This document shows, in pieces, positions 12,479-25,136 of a stretch of 64,000 nucleotides of DNA. The DNA comes from Trichoplax adhaerens (taxonomy: Eukaryota > Placozoa > Uniplacotomia > Trichoplacea > Trichoplacidae). Below the pieces are notes generated by a model that made no database searches, was not told where the DNA came from, and was given only the letters and a program-made list of their open reading frames with translations. The stretch is from NCBI RefSeq assembly GCF_000150275.1, contig NW_002060952.1, positions 2,408,866-2,472,865 of the forward strand. The letters run 5' to 3'. The first letter of the stretch is position 1; the number at the start of each line of letters is the position of its first letter. Position numbers and translations under genes: made by a program.

Positions 12479-12587
12479 ATAAAGTTACTGAACCTCTGAC
12501 AGGTCTACGACAAATGGTAATACTATCTGTTAAATGAGCACATTATCGTAAACCGTCAGCAAAGTGACGGGAGTTTGTACTAGTATC
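12479..12587 (+). repeat. dispersed repeat, copy 1
   Basis: About 105 bp (aaagttactgaacctctgac ... gacgggagtttgtactagta) is nearly identical to 38673-38822. Copy 1 lacks an internal segment of roughly 45 bp present in copy 2. The high identity between two intergenic places 26 kb apart suggests a recently mobile or recently copied sequence. Confidence 0.8.
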
Positions 12588-13015
12588 TATTCAAAGCAAC
12601 CTAACTATATCAAATATTGCTATCCGTATAATCAAATATGGGTGCATCACTACAGTGCAATACAGGAAACCATTCTGTAATTTTTACCAGACTCATCAAT
12701 GAGCCAATAGCAGTAGTTCGGTAAACTTACTCAATATTCATGGTTTATTCTGCAATATTAATGTTCTTTTGAACCCTTGGTCAATAGCTTAAATTTGAAA
12801 GTGAAACTGTATAATTTTTTACATTATACTCAATCGACAATAATGATTTATTGTACAGTAACTGTCTCATAATTTAGTTGCTTCTTTTGTGCCAGTATCA
12901 TTCGATTTTGATCGATTGTTGGGTAAAGAGTAAATTATCGATATTTCAATAGGATATAGCACCTGCTTAAAATTTTTACTTTGCCTGGCAAAATTGTATT
13001 ATCAAGGATAACAAT
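12588..13015. other. intergenic, no gene recognised
   Basis: AT-rich sequence without an open frame of note, lying between the dispersed repeat and the 85-bp array. Confidence 0.4.
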
Positions 13016-13019
13016 TATA

Positions 13020-13270
13020 TAGCGATACCTATTTATTGATGAAAATCTACTTTCGATCAATGAATTTATTGAGCATAATCGGTTTTCTATTATTTAAAAA
13101 CCTTTTATATTGTATTGTATTAGTGTAAGATCTACTTTTGATCAATAAATTTATTGAGAGTGGCTAATTTTACATTAGTTAAAAACTTTTATACTGTATT
13201 TTTATAATATCTACTTTCGACCAATAAATCCATTGAGCGTAACTAGTTTTATATTAGTTAAATGTCTTCA
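13020..13270. repeat. third tandem array, three ~85-bp units
   Basis: The unit contains atctactttcgatcaatgaat followed by ttattgagcataa and ttttatattagttaaa..ctttt; copies begin near 13045, 13130 and 13205. It is non-coding. Confidence 0.7.
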
Positions 13271-15923
13271 ACTAGTATTCTGTATCCTTGGTCAATTGTA
13301 GTGTCAGCTCTTTAAATCTAAAGACTCAGGTATAACAACTTTATTATTGGTCAAAACAGTTAATAATAGTAGAAAGTTATACAGGTAATAAATGATTTAT
13401 TAGCATTTCTCATTATTAATTGGTATGATAAAATATCACTGCTTTTTTTTCAAAAGGTAATTCTAAAACAATAGCGTCTGCATAAAAGTAATGGATACAT
13501 CTGCAGGATGGATTTGATAGTCATTATTATTCTATAAACCTTTTTCGAGCAATTAAATATTGGATAATATTCCTATTGCCTGTGTAACCTATGCAGCGAA
13601 TTATATAAGCGTACTAGCACTTCAGGAACTATTCAAATATTTAAATTAAATTAAAATCGTATTGTAATTATATTGTTAAAGTAGTCCCTAATTGTACCTA
13701 CTATCCAATTGAAATTGATCAATCTATCGTAATTATAATCGTTCTCAACGGTAATTGAATTAAAACGTACCTCTTCTCAGCTAAAATAATTGCTCTTGCG
13801 CCTCAATTTATTAACAATAATCGCCGTCAGTAGCTAATTATCTATAAGCTTGTTTATTCATTTCATCTTGATACAGTCTTTGATTCTGATCTTTGATCAT
13901 CGCTTTGTGTTGATATTGGAAACTTTTTCATGTAAGATTGCTTTCAGAACAGCATTAAAGTTAATTGAAACATTTCAGGTTGCCATTAAATATTTCTACG
14001 GAATAAAGGGCTTCTTACTTAATTAAACAATAGTATCGATTTTACTTTAAAATACCAATAATCTAAAGCAAAATTGTTATATTAAATTGATGTTAATTAA
14101 GCTATCGATCAATCTCGCACTTTTGGTCGCTGAGATGTATTAGTACTTTGATTTTCGTAATATATCGGATGAATGCCTACTGTCTATAGACATACTAGTG
14201 ATTAATAATTATTAGTTCATCACTGATGCATGATCAATCCTGAAATGCAATACCTCATCTTATCAATGACTGATCTTCTGGTTTAAAGCTCTAGTCGGGA
14301 CAAATATTGTGATATCAAATGTAAAGACCAAACATAAGGGCAATATTACGGCTCAAGAATTAGATACCCGAAACTTAATTCCAATAGTCCGTTTCCTAAG
14401 CATTTTTATTTAAATAAGACAGTTATTACAATCCATTCGACACGGCCTCCATAATTGTTAAGACAGCCCAATTACAAATGCTGTTAGGTCTATTAAGATT
14501 AAGATTCATATAGTCACATTTCTGATAGGAACAGATGTTGAACTATACACAAATCGTAATTACTTCAGTATTATTTGATTCTTTCAAATGATTTTATCAT
14601 GTCATTAACATGCACATGCTATAAAATCATTACATTTGAAGTGGCTATACCACAATATCATCGACGGCTGTAATCTAGACCTTTGTATTAAAAACTGTAC
14701 CTGGTTGTCTTTTTATCATAAGAATTTAAAATATCCTTGAACTGTAACGTATAAATATCAAGATAAAACCAAAACTTGATGACAAATCTAAAGCAATACA
14801 TAATTGTCAACTTTCTATCAACATAAGAACAATATTTTATAACAGTGACAATACATCATTCGGTAATGAACAACGGTAGTAACATCAACTTTTTACAAGA
14901 TCGAAGGATTTTCATGATATTTTAATCATACAGTAATTTACATACAAAGTTTAACCAAACGATCTTCTGCTGTTACATACGTATTACTAGAGAGTAGGAC
15001 GTTACTGTTCGTTACCGTAACTATATTTTCCCTAGTAGGTGGGTATTTAAAGCAATGATGTCAAGTTGTTCATTTGAAGATAAGCAGTGTAACTGTATCA
15101 GTAGTTGTTGCAGGTTAATAAAGAAAGTAAAATAATCGTTAATGACAGATTTTCGGTTTACATAATTTAGTAAAGTTCTTCTGTCCGTGAATTATCTTTG
15201 CTATTGGAAAAATTAAATTTTTTTAACAGTTGCAAGTATTAACAACAGCAAGATAGCTCTGAAGTAGTTCGAATTAAAAGTAATTAGGTAATGAATACAA
15301 ATATATAATAAAAGATGGCTATCACAGCTAATATGTTTAATTTGCGGTATAACGATAGAAATAATACCGCTAATTCTATGTAACAATTATCCATTCATCT
15401 GAATTGGCGATATGCCACGTAAAAATTAAAGGCTAATTCTTTAACAGGATATCATGTAAAGAATAGCTTAGTAAATCAAGCCGTATTTAGTATAACACAT
15501 TCTATTCACAAAGACCCCATATGTATATTACAAATAAAATATATACCGCTTTTCATCCGTTATAAAGCTAGATATTAACAGTGTTCTTATGGTATCGCAA
15601 CGTTATCTGATTTAGCATTGAAAATACTGTCGCGATCTTCTCAATACCATGAATTCCCTTACAAATGTATCTCCAAAATTATTCACTCATAACAGTATCA
15701 ACCACAATTCAATCCATCTTGAAACAACGTTGGAATTTCTTATCCTCTATCATTATTATTCTAAAACATTGAAAACATAATTCAACATGAGAACACATTA
15801 TAGAGAACATGATCAGTAAAGGAGTTTATCTATCATCTATTTTACTTAATAATATTGGGATTCAATAACTGTTAAAATAATTCCACACTTGTATTGATCT
15901 TATAGAAAGTATTGGATAATTAA
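13271..15923. other. intergenic, downstream of the RNF11 homologue; one imperfect hairpin
   Basis: No gene recognised. At 14582-14641 two arms (tttcaaatgattttatcat and ataaaatcattacatttgaa) can pair over about 19 bp with a 5-nt bulge around a short loop. The rest is AT-rich and frame-broken. Confidence 0.4.
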
Positions 15924-18789
15924 TTAGTTAAAACTATAATGACAATACTCACTTTCTTCGCCACCAAATGCGGCATCAATATCTACTCCATTAACGTACG
16001 ATGAGAATAAAGCGACATCAATAGGTTCCATGCACGATGGACAATGAAAAGATCTAACTAACCAACTATCAATACATTCGACATGATATGTGTGCATGCA
16101 AGGTAAGTAGCGAATTGGGACACCAACAACAAATTCATTCATGCATATAGCACACCTATAGTATTACGTAAAAAGAAAGCATGGACATTTTAGTAAAAAC
16201 ATGGTAAGATAACATCTTATTACACCGAAGAATTTATTAATATATAAAAAGGAATATTAAGGTTACTAAATCAATATTATATTCATCGACATCATTTGAC
16301 GAAAGACAATAGAATTTATAGCCAATCTTATACTTTAATAATACATTTCTTAGTCTGTTGTTTTAGTCAAAGCTAATAAAATGATTATCTTCAATAAAAA
16401 TTTTGCTAAATGATTACCACTTCACTCCGTGAAAAGAATATTACACGAATATTGGAACTATACAATACATGTCATATTTCAATTAAATGTAAAAAGCAAT
16501 AATGTTTTGTGTACTAATACTGCAATATATAAAAAATGTTGCACCACTGTATAAATCTCTAAAATCTCTAAAACTCTAAAATACAACTGTTAATCGTATA
16601 TGTAGGCTCTTGTTCGCTTCTTAATAATATTGAACTATTGTGTTTTATCTTCCGATTATAACAAAATATCTTATTTATTGGTACAGTACTTACAGACAGA
16701 TTTAAAAACTCTTCTAGTATGAGTTATGTTTTTCTAACATACGTATAGCAACTGTCAAAAATCTCATCTAATCCTCTATGTAAAAAATTGGGTCGAATGT
16801 TAACGCGTAGGATTAGCAAGCACCCTTCTTGTTTCGGTTTATTCTAAAGTCTCTCTACAATATACCATAGCCATTAGAGTTAATAATTATAAGTGCCGAC
16901 ATAAACCATTTGATTCGTCGTTATTGGCTTACGATCAATTGCATACTCGGAAGGAAAATCTATTACTTGCTGATACTAACAAGCATTATAATACAGTGTG
17001 CTTAAAAAACTAGGCTACTACTGATGCGTATCAACTAATGTTAAAATCGAAGTGACACTTAAAAATAGAATACGATCGTTGCACAAATATTTTTTACGAC
17101 ATCAAAAAGAGAATAATTATGTTTTTAATAGCTGTAAGGTTGTTTACAGCTATGACATTACGAATTGCAACGCGAGTAGTAGCATTTAAGTCGTCCCTTT
17201 AAAGTAGAACAGTACACAGTACGTACAGTAGTAGTAGTAATAATATAATCTTCTGAATAGGGAATAATACAGTGCAGTTATAGAAGGACTCATTAACAAG
17301 TTAAAAAAAGGACGCTATTAATTAAATAAGATTTGTTAGCTATTTTGAGTTAAGCAAGCGACTTGGCTCCTGAATTAAAAAATTTCAGTATGGATAGTAT
17401 TTATCCCCACTCATATTATTATTATTTCTATTTTCTATCAGAAAACATGTAATATTTTACATAGATCGCAGATTCATTTTACATTATTTTAAATTAGCAT
17501 GGCACTCTCCCGACAGATTCAGTAGCAAACATTTTCTTAATTATTGCTAGGAAAGGGTTTATTACAAGTCGATCGCATATGTTCGCTACGTTACGATTGC
17601 TATGATTCGTTTTAAATTAATTAATAGTACATTTTACTCTTTACCAATGCCGATTTCCAGGTTGTGAGCGATCTTGCACAATTTAATGGTAAACTGCGGT
17701 AATTGTGCAATCCGAAATTCACTTTATACTGCACCTAGGCTTAACGCTACTTTATAAAAATGACTCTGGTACAGTGCGAAATAGCAATAGGTGGAAATCA
17801 AATATAAATTAAACGCAGGCGAAATAAATTCGCTTGGAAAGCTGACTACTATGGTAAGTGAGTCGGTGTAGTAATTAACAAGCTCTGTAATTCGTTAAAA
17901 TACAGTATGTATAAGACCAAATTTACGATACTATTTGTTCGTTACGAGGACAAAATGGAAATTTACAAAAGTTTAACGACTACTCGTATGTTAACCGATC
18001 TACCTCAGTTGTATGTATTCAATATTAAAACTTTATCTGCTTAATCAGCCTTAAAAAAGAAAAAAAAGTCCCCAATACTAAAGTATCAAAATTACTGAAA
18101 GAAAAATATACGCGTATATTCCGTTTTACGGGGAGACGCTCGAAATGAAAAAATATCTATATAATAATGTATAGTACATTTATTGCATGGGTGAAAATTT
18201 ATCGCACCTCCATTTTTTAATTAATTGATCCTCATAGTGTGCTGTAGTTTACGCATGATATATTAAGGTAACAAGACGCTATAATATTTCTGATTGCACT
18301 GTTACGTAATAATTCCATAGGAAAATGAAAAAGGAATGTACAATAAAGCAAATTACGACCTTATTTCCCAATCTATTCAATTTAATTTATAACGTATGGT
18401 GTTCAATTTAGTATTTCATACACATATCTGTCTCTGAGTTTAAATGTTGATAACATCGCGTACAGTGCTGTACTGTTACTACTGTACTTTGTCGAATTTG
18501 TATATTAATTTTAGGGAGAGCTAGATGGTAGAGATGATAAAGCTAAATGATCGAACAGCGTTCCGATGCACGAAAGAATTACTACACAGTACAGTACAGT
18601 ACAATACTGTATTGCTGTATGATGATTAACAATTGAGATTATCTCATTTTTTAAAGTTTACTTACTCGTTTAGTTTTTCAGATTTATGTCCTTCGTAGGT
18701 GCCGATAGGCAAATGATCAATCATAGCCAGGCGTTGCATTAATTTCGATTGCTGCGCCTCGGAACAATGCTGTTGTTGTTGCGTTTGTT

Positions 18790-18820
<31 letters not shown>

Positions 18821-20332
18821 GGGAGAATCTGCTTCGAAAGGAGACGATGAAACGGGAATGAAAGGTAATCTCTCCTAAAATTTCAATCATGAAGGATATG
18901 CTGTTATTGACCATTATCATTCGTGTCATAAAATAAACCAATATATAAATAATCATAACATCTGTGAGAAAACGAAAAACGACCAGCAAGTAAGGCCAAT
19001 GGACGTTTGTGCAGTAACTCTTAGTATTACGCTCTGACGTACTAGACAGTATACTAAACAACTTCGTTTAGTAAGAGAACACAGTAAAGTACAATAATTA
19101 ATTAATAAATATAAAATACTTCAGTAGTGTTTTCTTCTAACACCCTGGTATATTATTACAGTAATATACGCGTAGAAAAGATCAAAAAGAGCATATCATC
19201 ATACTCAAACTTTAAAGGAATAGACGCCTACAAGAATTAGTCAAGACTGAGAGATGATGCCGATTGAACATATATTTTTTGACTATTTCATTTTTTATTA
19301 ATCGATGGCCTGCATTAATGTACCGTCTTGTGGACTCTTTGTATCACCGCTTGCTATTTTTTATTCATCATCACAGACAATAGCCTAGTGTTTGGATACT
19401 ACAATGACTGAAGTACGCGAAAATGCTATTTGATCTGACTGGCTATTACATCTATTTCGTGTTCAAAACTGATTCAATTGCGAACAAGAAATGGCCAAGG
19501 CAAGGCAGGATTTGATGACAAGTCGATAGCGATTCTCTGTAGAATTATTATTATTAATATTGTACGTCAAGTATTTGAGCAAAAATATTATCGGCACTGC
19601 TTTAATGCTGTATCGAACAGGTTATCTCAATAATGATATGCTGTCGTTCCGTACAGTATTACGATTAATCTTCGATGTGCTCGTATGGATAATTCAAAGT
19701 CATTCTTCTAATAAATGAAATATTTCCGGAAAAAAAAAAAATGATTCACCGAAAATCGTCAGTTGCAATTAGTAATGTAAAATTATAGACTTGCGACTAG
19801 AAATGGGCAAATGATAGATTCAAGCCAGCCAATTCAATTCGTTGAAGGAAATTGAATGTAATTATATTGATACCGTAATTATAAGACAGGGGGGATCATA
19901 AAGCATTAACTCAACTTTAACTAAACGTAGCACAAATGATGTGGATGCTAGAATTTCAATCTGAATTGCTAAGCTATTGAACGAGGTAGTTTAATCGAGT
20001 AGCGCACAATAAGGTAGCAATAAAAAAGCATCAAGGAGATTTCACTGACAATCCATATTGAAGTATTGAAGAATCAACGTTGGGAAGAAGATGAACTTTT
20101 GCCATCATCAAATCCAGTGAACTTGTTCCCCACAAAACTCTCAACACATATTGTATAGCACTGTGAAACTATGGTAACTTGGATCAAAATGATAGAAATG
20201 AATTTATTCCTTCGAAATCAAAAATGGGGAAGTTCAACTCACTTCATAAGGTGGTGGTGGCTCATGATGTTCATAATCTTCGGCTAATAATTCATTACTA
20301 AAATCACTTCGACGACCAAGGCAGCTTCCCAT
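15924..20332 (-). CDS. RNF11: RNF11-type RING-H2 E3 ubiquitin ligase, three coding exons
   Basis: Exons 20243-20332, 18666-18874 and 15924-16155 join in phase to 176 residues; human RNF11 has 154. Residues 1-6, MGSCLG, fit N-myristoylation plus palmitoylation; PPPPY near residues 25-29 is a PPxY motif that binds WW domains of NEDD4-type ligases. Exon 2 adds a glutamine-rich tract of CAA codons, then a helix ending MIDHLPIGTY, matching RNF11's IQHLPKGVY region. Exon 3 carries the RING-H2: CAIC, then LPCMHTYHVEC, then CPSC, followed by MEPIDVALFSSY, very close to vertebrate RNF11. The protein would act at endosomal membranes as an E3 or adaptor. Oddities: the polyQ insert, and a C-terminal extension after the usual SSY end. 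The sequence GAAGAAA|gtgagt near 15949 is a strong donor, so the last residues could be replaced by an unseen downstream exon. Confidence 0.93.
16156..18665 (-). other. intron 2 of the RNF11 homologue
   Basis: A 2.5-kb intron from donor gtaagt (after GA at 18666) to acceptor tactatag at 16156-16157. It holds several TACAGTAC-type short palindromic stretches, for example near 17215 and 18590, and no embedded gene I can support. Confidence 0.8.
18875..20242 (-). other. intron 1 of the RNF11 homologue
   Basis: A 1.37-kb intron from donor gtgagt at 20242 to acceptor ttgaaattttag at 18875-18876, phase 0. No nested coding exon was seen. Confidence 0.8.
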
Positions 20333-23300
20333 TTTCGCTGAGTAATTCGAGTTGAAGAAAGCTTGAAGGCAAGTCTTGACAGTAATACAAGTCAAAAGGA
20401 TTACAATACAAAGTAATAGGAAGGGAAGAAATCAATGGAATAATCCACCCGTTGAACGTTTCGTCTGCAGTATTCAAAGTACAATTTTGTCGTCGTCCAA
20501 CAAAGTCTTGTTTTCCCGTCGAGGTTGTGATAATTTTGGGCAAAAGCAGTACGTTTATGATCAGTCTTGCTTGTTTACACTACACAGTTTGCGGAATGAT
20601 GGTGGCTAATCAATATTCTACTCGTCGACAATATTTTCAAGAGTTTAATAGCGCTTAAAGACCAATTCCAATCAACTTGAAATTGGAGAAGAAGACTTTT
20701 CAACCAACGTCGTCGTTATCAGTAGTAGAGTTGACACTCCAGAATTGGTGTAATATCGGCTAGTACGTGGTTCTAAAAGAGGTCACTTGTCGTCAATGTC
20801 TAACGTGACTACGATAGACAGGGTACCTACTGGTTCAGCTGGTCTAGTCAAAAGATACCGTAACGTTTTTATTTCGACGAAAAGGCTACAATTCAATCAA
20901 GTACAGTCATTGACTGCATCAAAGTGGCGCTACGAAACAGAATTCAGTTTTAAATGATACCAATACAGTACAAGCTTAGCCTAATTTCAACATCAAAAAT
21001 AATTTCTTCAATATCAATGGAAAAAATCCACGGTAAAATGAGTCAATCAAGGTGGTCAAAGTGGAAAAGAGAGAGAAAAAAAAAATGACTTTATCTAAAT
21101 CGATGTCGTGATCGTATTGGTGTGTTGCTGCGATTGACGGCCTATAAATACACTCAGTGGATGAATGATTGACGGTACAGTACGCATCAGTCGTCTACTG
21201 CAGTTCTTTGAACTTATTTCATAATATTGACACCTATCGATTGATGGATGGACCGCGCAGAATCATAACTGGTCGAATGAAAATTGTTTTTGTTCTATTT
21301 CTGCGTCGAGCGAAGTTTACTTTCTTGGCTGATACATAGTATCAATCACAATCGGCTGAGCAGGACAGTAGACTGCCGCTAGTCACCCCTTTCGGTCATG
21401 TTTTTGTTTTTGTTGATTTTATTTTATTTTTAGAGCTAAAGAAGATGAAGCAATCCTTTCATAAAAAGCTTTGGATTATACTATGCATGACATACAATGC
21501 ATTAGCATGTCCGATACCTTTCAGTAAAAGCCTTGAATAGCTGTAAGTACAGTACATTACTCTGCAAGAGTCTATAGTAAGAGTACAACCAATTGAATCA
21601 AGCAAATGATGGTCTAAATTGAATCCATTCATCACATTTCAATGGCAGTATTTCAAGTCCCTCGAGAAAGAAAAAATTCCAGTGTACATTTTTGTGTTCC
21701 ACTTTGTCAGCATTAAAACAGCAGATCAACTTGCTTCCATTTACAGCAATAATTATGCTATGTTTTGAGACAAATTATAACTATCAAAACATCCATCGAT
21801 CAGTCATGTTATGCTACCAAATGGTACGAAAAAGCTCCTGCCATATTAATACTGAGCATTGAGTCAAAAAGAAGCCCTGACCCATCCTACACTGCAACAG
21901 TACAATCCATGACTAGCTAGTCTATTAAACAGCAGTACTGTATGAACACTAGAGCAGCTATTGTACAGTACCGTATTTGCGTGCCAAACCAACAGACTGA
22001 GCCGTGACGTCAAAGTTGGGCAATCCCCTTTTGGGTAATGTACCGTTACGAAACGGAACGTATCCAGACTGAACAGCGCAGTACGCATGCGGCTGCTTCA
22101 TGCCTGAATGGCCTGATCGGCTGCGGTTTACCGGAAACAGGACAGTATCATCGACTGACGTCATCGCCGTGGATTTTTCCATCCATCCAACAACAATGGT
22201 GCCGTAAATAGAAGCGAGAAGACAAAAACATGCATTGACTTGGAAAGTAAAATAAGGCCTGCAAAAGGCTAAATTTGAAGGCTAAAATGAATGCAGAATA
22301 ATCTTTGCATGATCTATTTTAGTCTTGTGCTGTATACATAGAGTTAAGCCCGATTAGAGACGATATACAGTTGCACAACGTCGACTTCCAACGCGAGTAC
22401 TGTATATATGTACACTGTACAGTAAAGTGTGCATACACTTGTACACTCACTCAAATGTACAGAAACATTCGTCATTTGAGTACAGTCATAAATCGAATTT
22501 ACGCTAGTCAATATCCAATACCGCAGTTTAGTTAGTATTTCGATAGAGACTGAGAAAATGGCTATGATTAGTATAGAAGATCCTCATTTATCGGCCATCT
22601 TCTAAGCCAATAGCGGCCCAGACCACTCTGGAAAGCGACGATCGATCGATCTGTAACCAATTGCTGGAACCTATACATGCCATACTCTATGTACATTGTA
22701 CAGTATACCCGCATGTATTCATGGATAAATGTAAAATAGTAGACAATATTTAGGAAATCAGATGTCACCCCGTAGAAGTTATACATAGATGAGTGTATCT
22801 TGCTATATTGTAAACTGTTAATTTAATATTTGCAAAATAAAAGACGCCAGATTTAGCGTCTATTTCCAATGGGATTGATCTAATGTCCGTGTGCAGTCTT
22901 CTATATAGAACAATATTGTATTGAGATGGCAGTATTGGACATTGTACAGTAATATTGTTTATATACCCATATATGGACAAAAAACACTAGTGCATTAAGC
23001 ATTTCTACAAATCTCTAATGCATAAAAGATATTGCATGTCTCAGAATTCCTCAACTATCACCCATGTAGACATGCATGTATTGCAATATGATAAAATTAG
23101 TTGAATACTGTCGGTAGGATTGTCTTACATGCCATACTAAGGATGCATGTAACTCAATTTATACAATTCACTTTCATCTGTTTTTCCAAATTATTCTTTA
23201 TTTGGCTTGTATTCTTCAGTTCTAGCACAAACATTATTTGCGTTCTGCTTGAACTGATAGATATAAATCTTTTATCGAGGAAATATGTAATACATGCACC

Positions 23301-25072
23301 TGCATACTTCCTATTGTCAACTTGTGGCTAGACTTTAAGGTACCGTATATTTAAATTATCATCATAGTTAAACTCATCCAATGAAATGTACAGTAGTCTT
23401 CGTTCCATTAATAGTTAATAAACGAGGTAAGTAGTCTGTTGTTTATTCTCTATCCGAAGCTAGCCAATATAGCCATTTAGAATATGTGTGCATGACGTAA
23501 ATCAATTCAAACTAAACATCAAGTTATAATTTTAGCAATAAATCATAGTTTTTAGTATTTTCTCAGACAGTTCCTTTTTCTAGGCTTGAATAAATTTTCC
23601 TGGCAATATCGTAATTTTAGTCCAATAATAAAGATTGAATGAATTATACATGAAGCAGTAATTTCCAATTTATAATTTCTAAGTAAACTATTTTCTATAA
23701 TTGCAATCATGGGATATGATACTTCAATTATTAAAGTTCTACTTTGGAGCAGAAACATACCAACTGGATAAGATAAAATCGGTAATCATTTACATATCTA
23801 TTTTAATGTTCTATATGCACAAGATTATTATATATATACAAACTTTAAGACTTACTCCATGGGTGAATAAGAACAGTCTAGTTCACCATAAATAATCACA
23901 ACATATAGTATAAAGCTAAGAATTTTACACTTACGATGCACTATAAACTTTCAATGGATAATTAAGTTGTGTCGTTTCACTGAATAATTTTGGCGATTGT
24001 ATTATGTAGGAGAAGAAAAGTATCACTCAATCTATTTTCATAGCTACATTTATGATCTTTTCACTTGTGCCTATAGAAAGTATTTATAGAGTATTTATTC
24101 ATGGATAATATTTATTTTTAAATTTAGCTTTTATCTAAGTAAACACTTTACGTACAGTACTAAAAACTGTACACACTTTGAAGAATATGATTGAAATTAG
24201 GCGTAGAAGGAAGTTATCACCGCTAAAACGGATCGATGTATGCGTTTTAGTTGGTCCATTAATTAATGATTTTAGTAAGTTGTTCGTTAAAAGTGACATT
24301 TTCCGTATAAGATAAGATGATTGGCAATAATGTTGATTTTCTACGATTTGTGGATCATTGTAATTGCTGGATGATGTTGATCACATCAAAATTTCCAGCA
24401 CCTGAGTGTAAGGATTTTACGAGTATTATCTGTAACCGGCAAATACTGAGCTTACCCTCTTCACAGTACTACTTTTAGCTGCAAAATAATTTTCAAATAG
24501 ACTTGCGAATATTCTTAGCTTGTATGCACTGTATTATTCATTCTCTTATAATTGCACCTCACGCACTATAGGCCGAAATTTTGATTAATCATGTCTTCTC
24601 CATGCTAATGAAAAGCTAGCTAACATGAAGTGTTCAAGGTTAGAATAATACAAATAATGTCGTCTTTGTCTGCTCCTTTGATATTTCCTTTATATACTGT
24701 ATCAATATTAAATCTAATCGCATTATAGATCAATGTGCAGCTATCAAGAAACTCGTATCATGTTATACAATTGGTATTAGTTTACCAAATGTTCTCACCA
24801 TAGAACAAGTAGTACAGTATATCATTGGCATAATGTAGCCTTAATGCAGCGTAAAATCGATTGTTTTATTAAAGCTATAATGAATTTTCTTAAATATATG
24901 GTAATAAGAGTATACGTTCACAGCACTTACAGCATTATATTCCATTGTCGCAAATACAATAATACAGTAGTTCTTTCTTCAATCTGTAGCAGTGCAAAGA
25001 TGCATTTTAAAAAGTCAAATAAATATCGCGATAACTAGCAATCGTATATTTAAGGAAATACACAGTTATTGC
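20333..25072. other. gene-poor region upstream of RNF11 and downstream of the DHHC gene
   Basis: Contains the putative 5' region of the RNF11 homologue, including a GC-richer block at about 21850-22200 with two CRE-type sites, and scattered CTGTAC/GTACAG pieces. Several short frames of about 60-76 codons are open but look random, with no motifs. A cctataaatac TATA-like string lies at 21139-21149 on the plus strand without an evident gene behind it. Confidence 0.45.
22005..22163. promoter_or_regulatory. pair of CRE-type TGACGTCA sites in a GC-richer block
   Basis: The full 8-bp palindrome TGACGTCA occurs at 22005-22012 and 22156-22163, 151 bp apart, inside the most GC-rich part of this gene-poor region. 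That sequence is the consensus cAMP response element bound by CREB/ATF bZIP factors in animals. The block could be a promoter or enhancer; the nearest confident start is RNF11, 1.7 kb away on the minus strand. Confidence 0.4.
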
Positions 25073-25078
25073 TTTATT
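25073..25078 (-). terminator. poly(A) signal AATAAA for the DHHC gene
   Basis: TTTATT on the plus strand reads AATAAA on the minus strand, about 60 nt after the stop codon of the DHHC gene. Confidence 0.5.
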
Positions 25079-25136
25079 AAAATGTAATTAAAGGTATAGC
25101 TATATAACAACGTTAAGAAATCTCTCGTTTAGCAAA

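Noticed and set aside
18717-19061. 114-codon minus-strand frame with a threonine run
   Set aside because: It is the RNF11 exon 2 read in the wrong frame: the CAA repeat read as ACA, extended into intron 1.
22568-22980. Adjacent short minus-strand frames with Tyr/Ile-rich sequence
   Set aside because: Composition reflects AT-rich DNA with TACAGTA words; no homology or splice logic.
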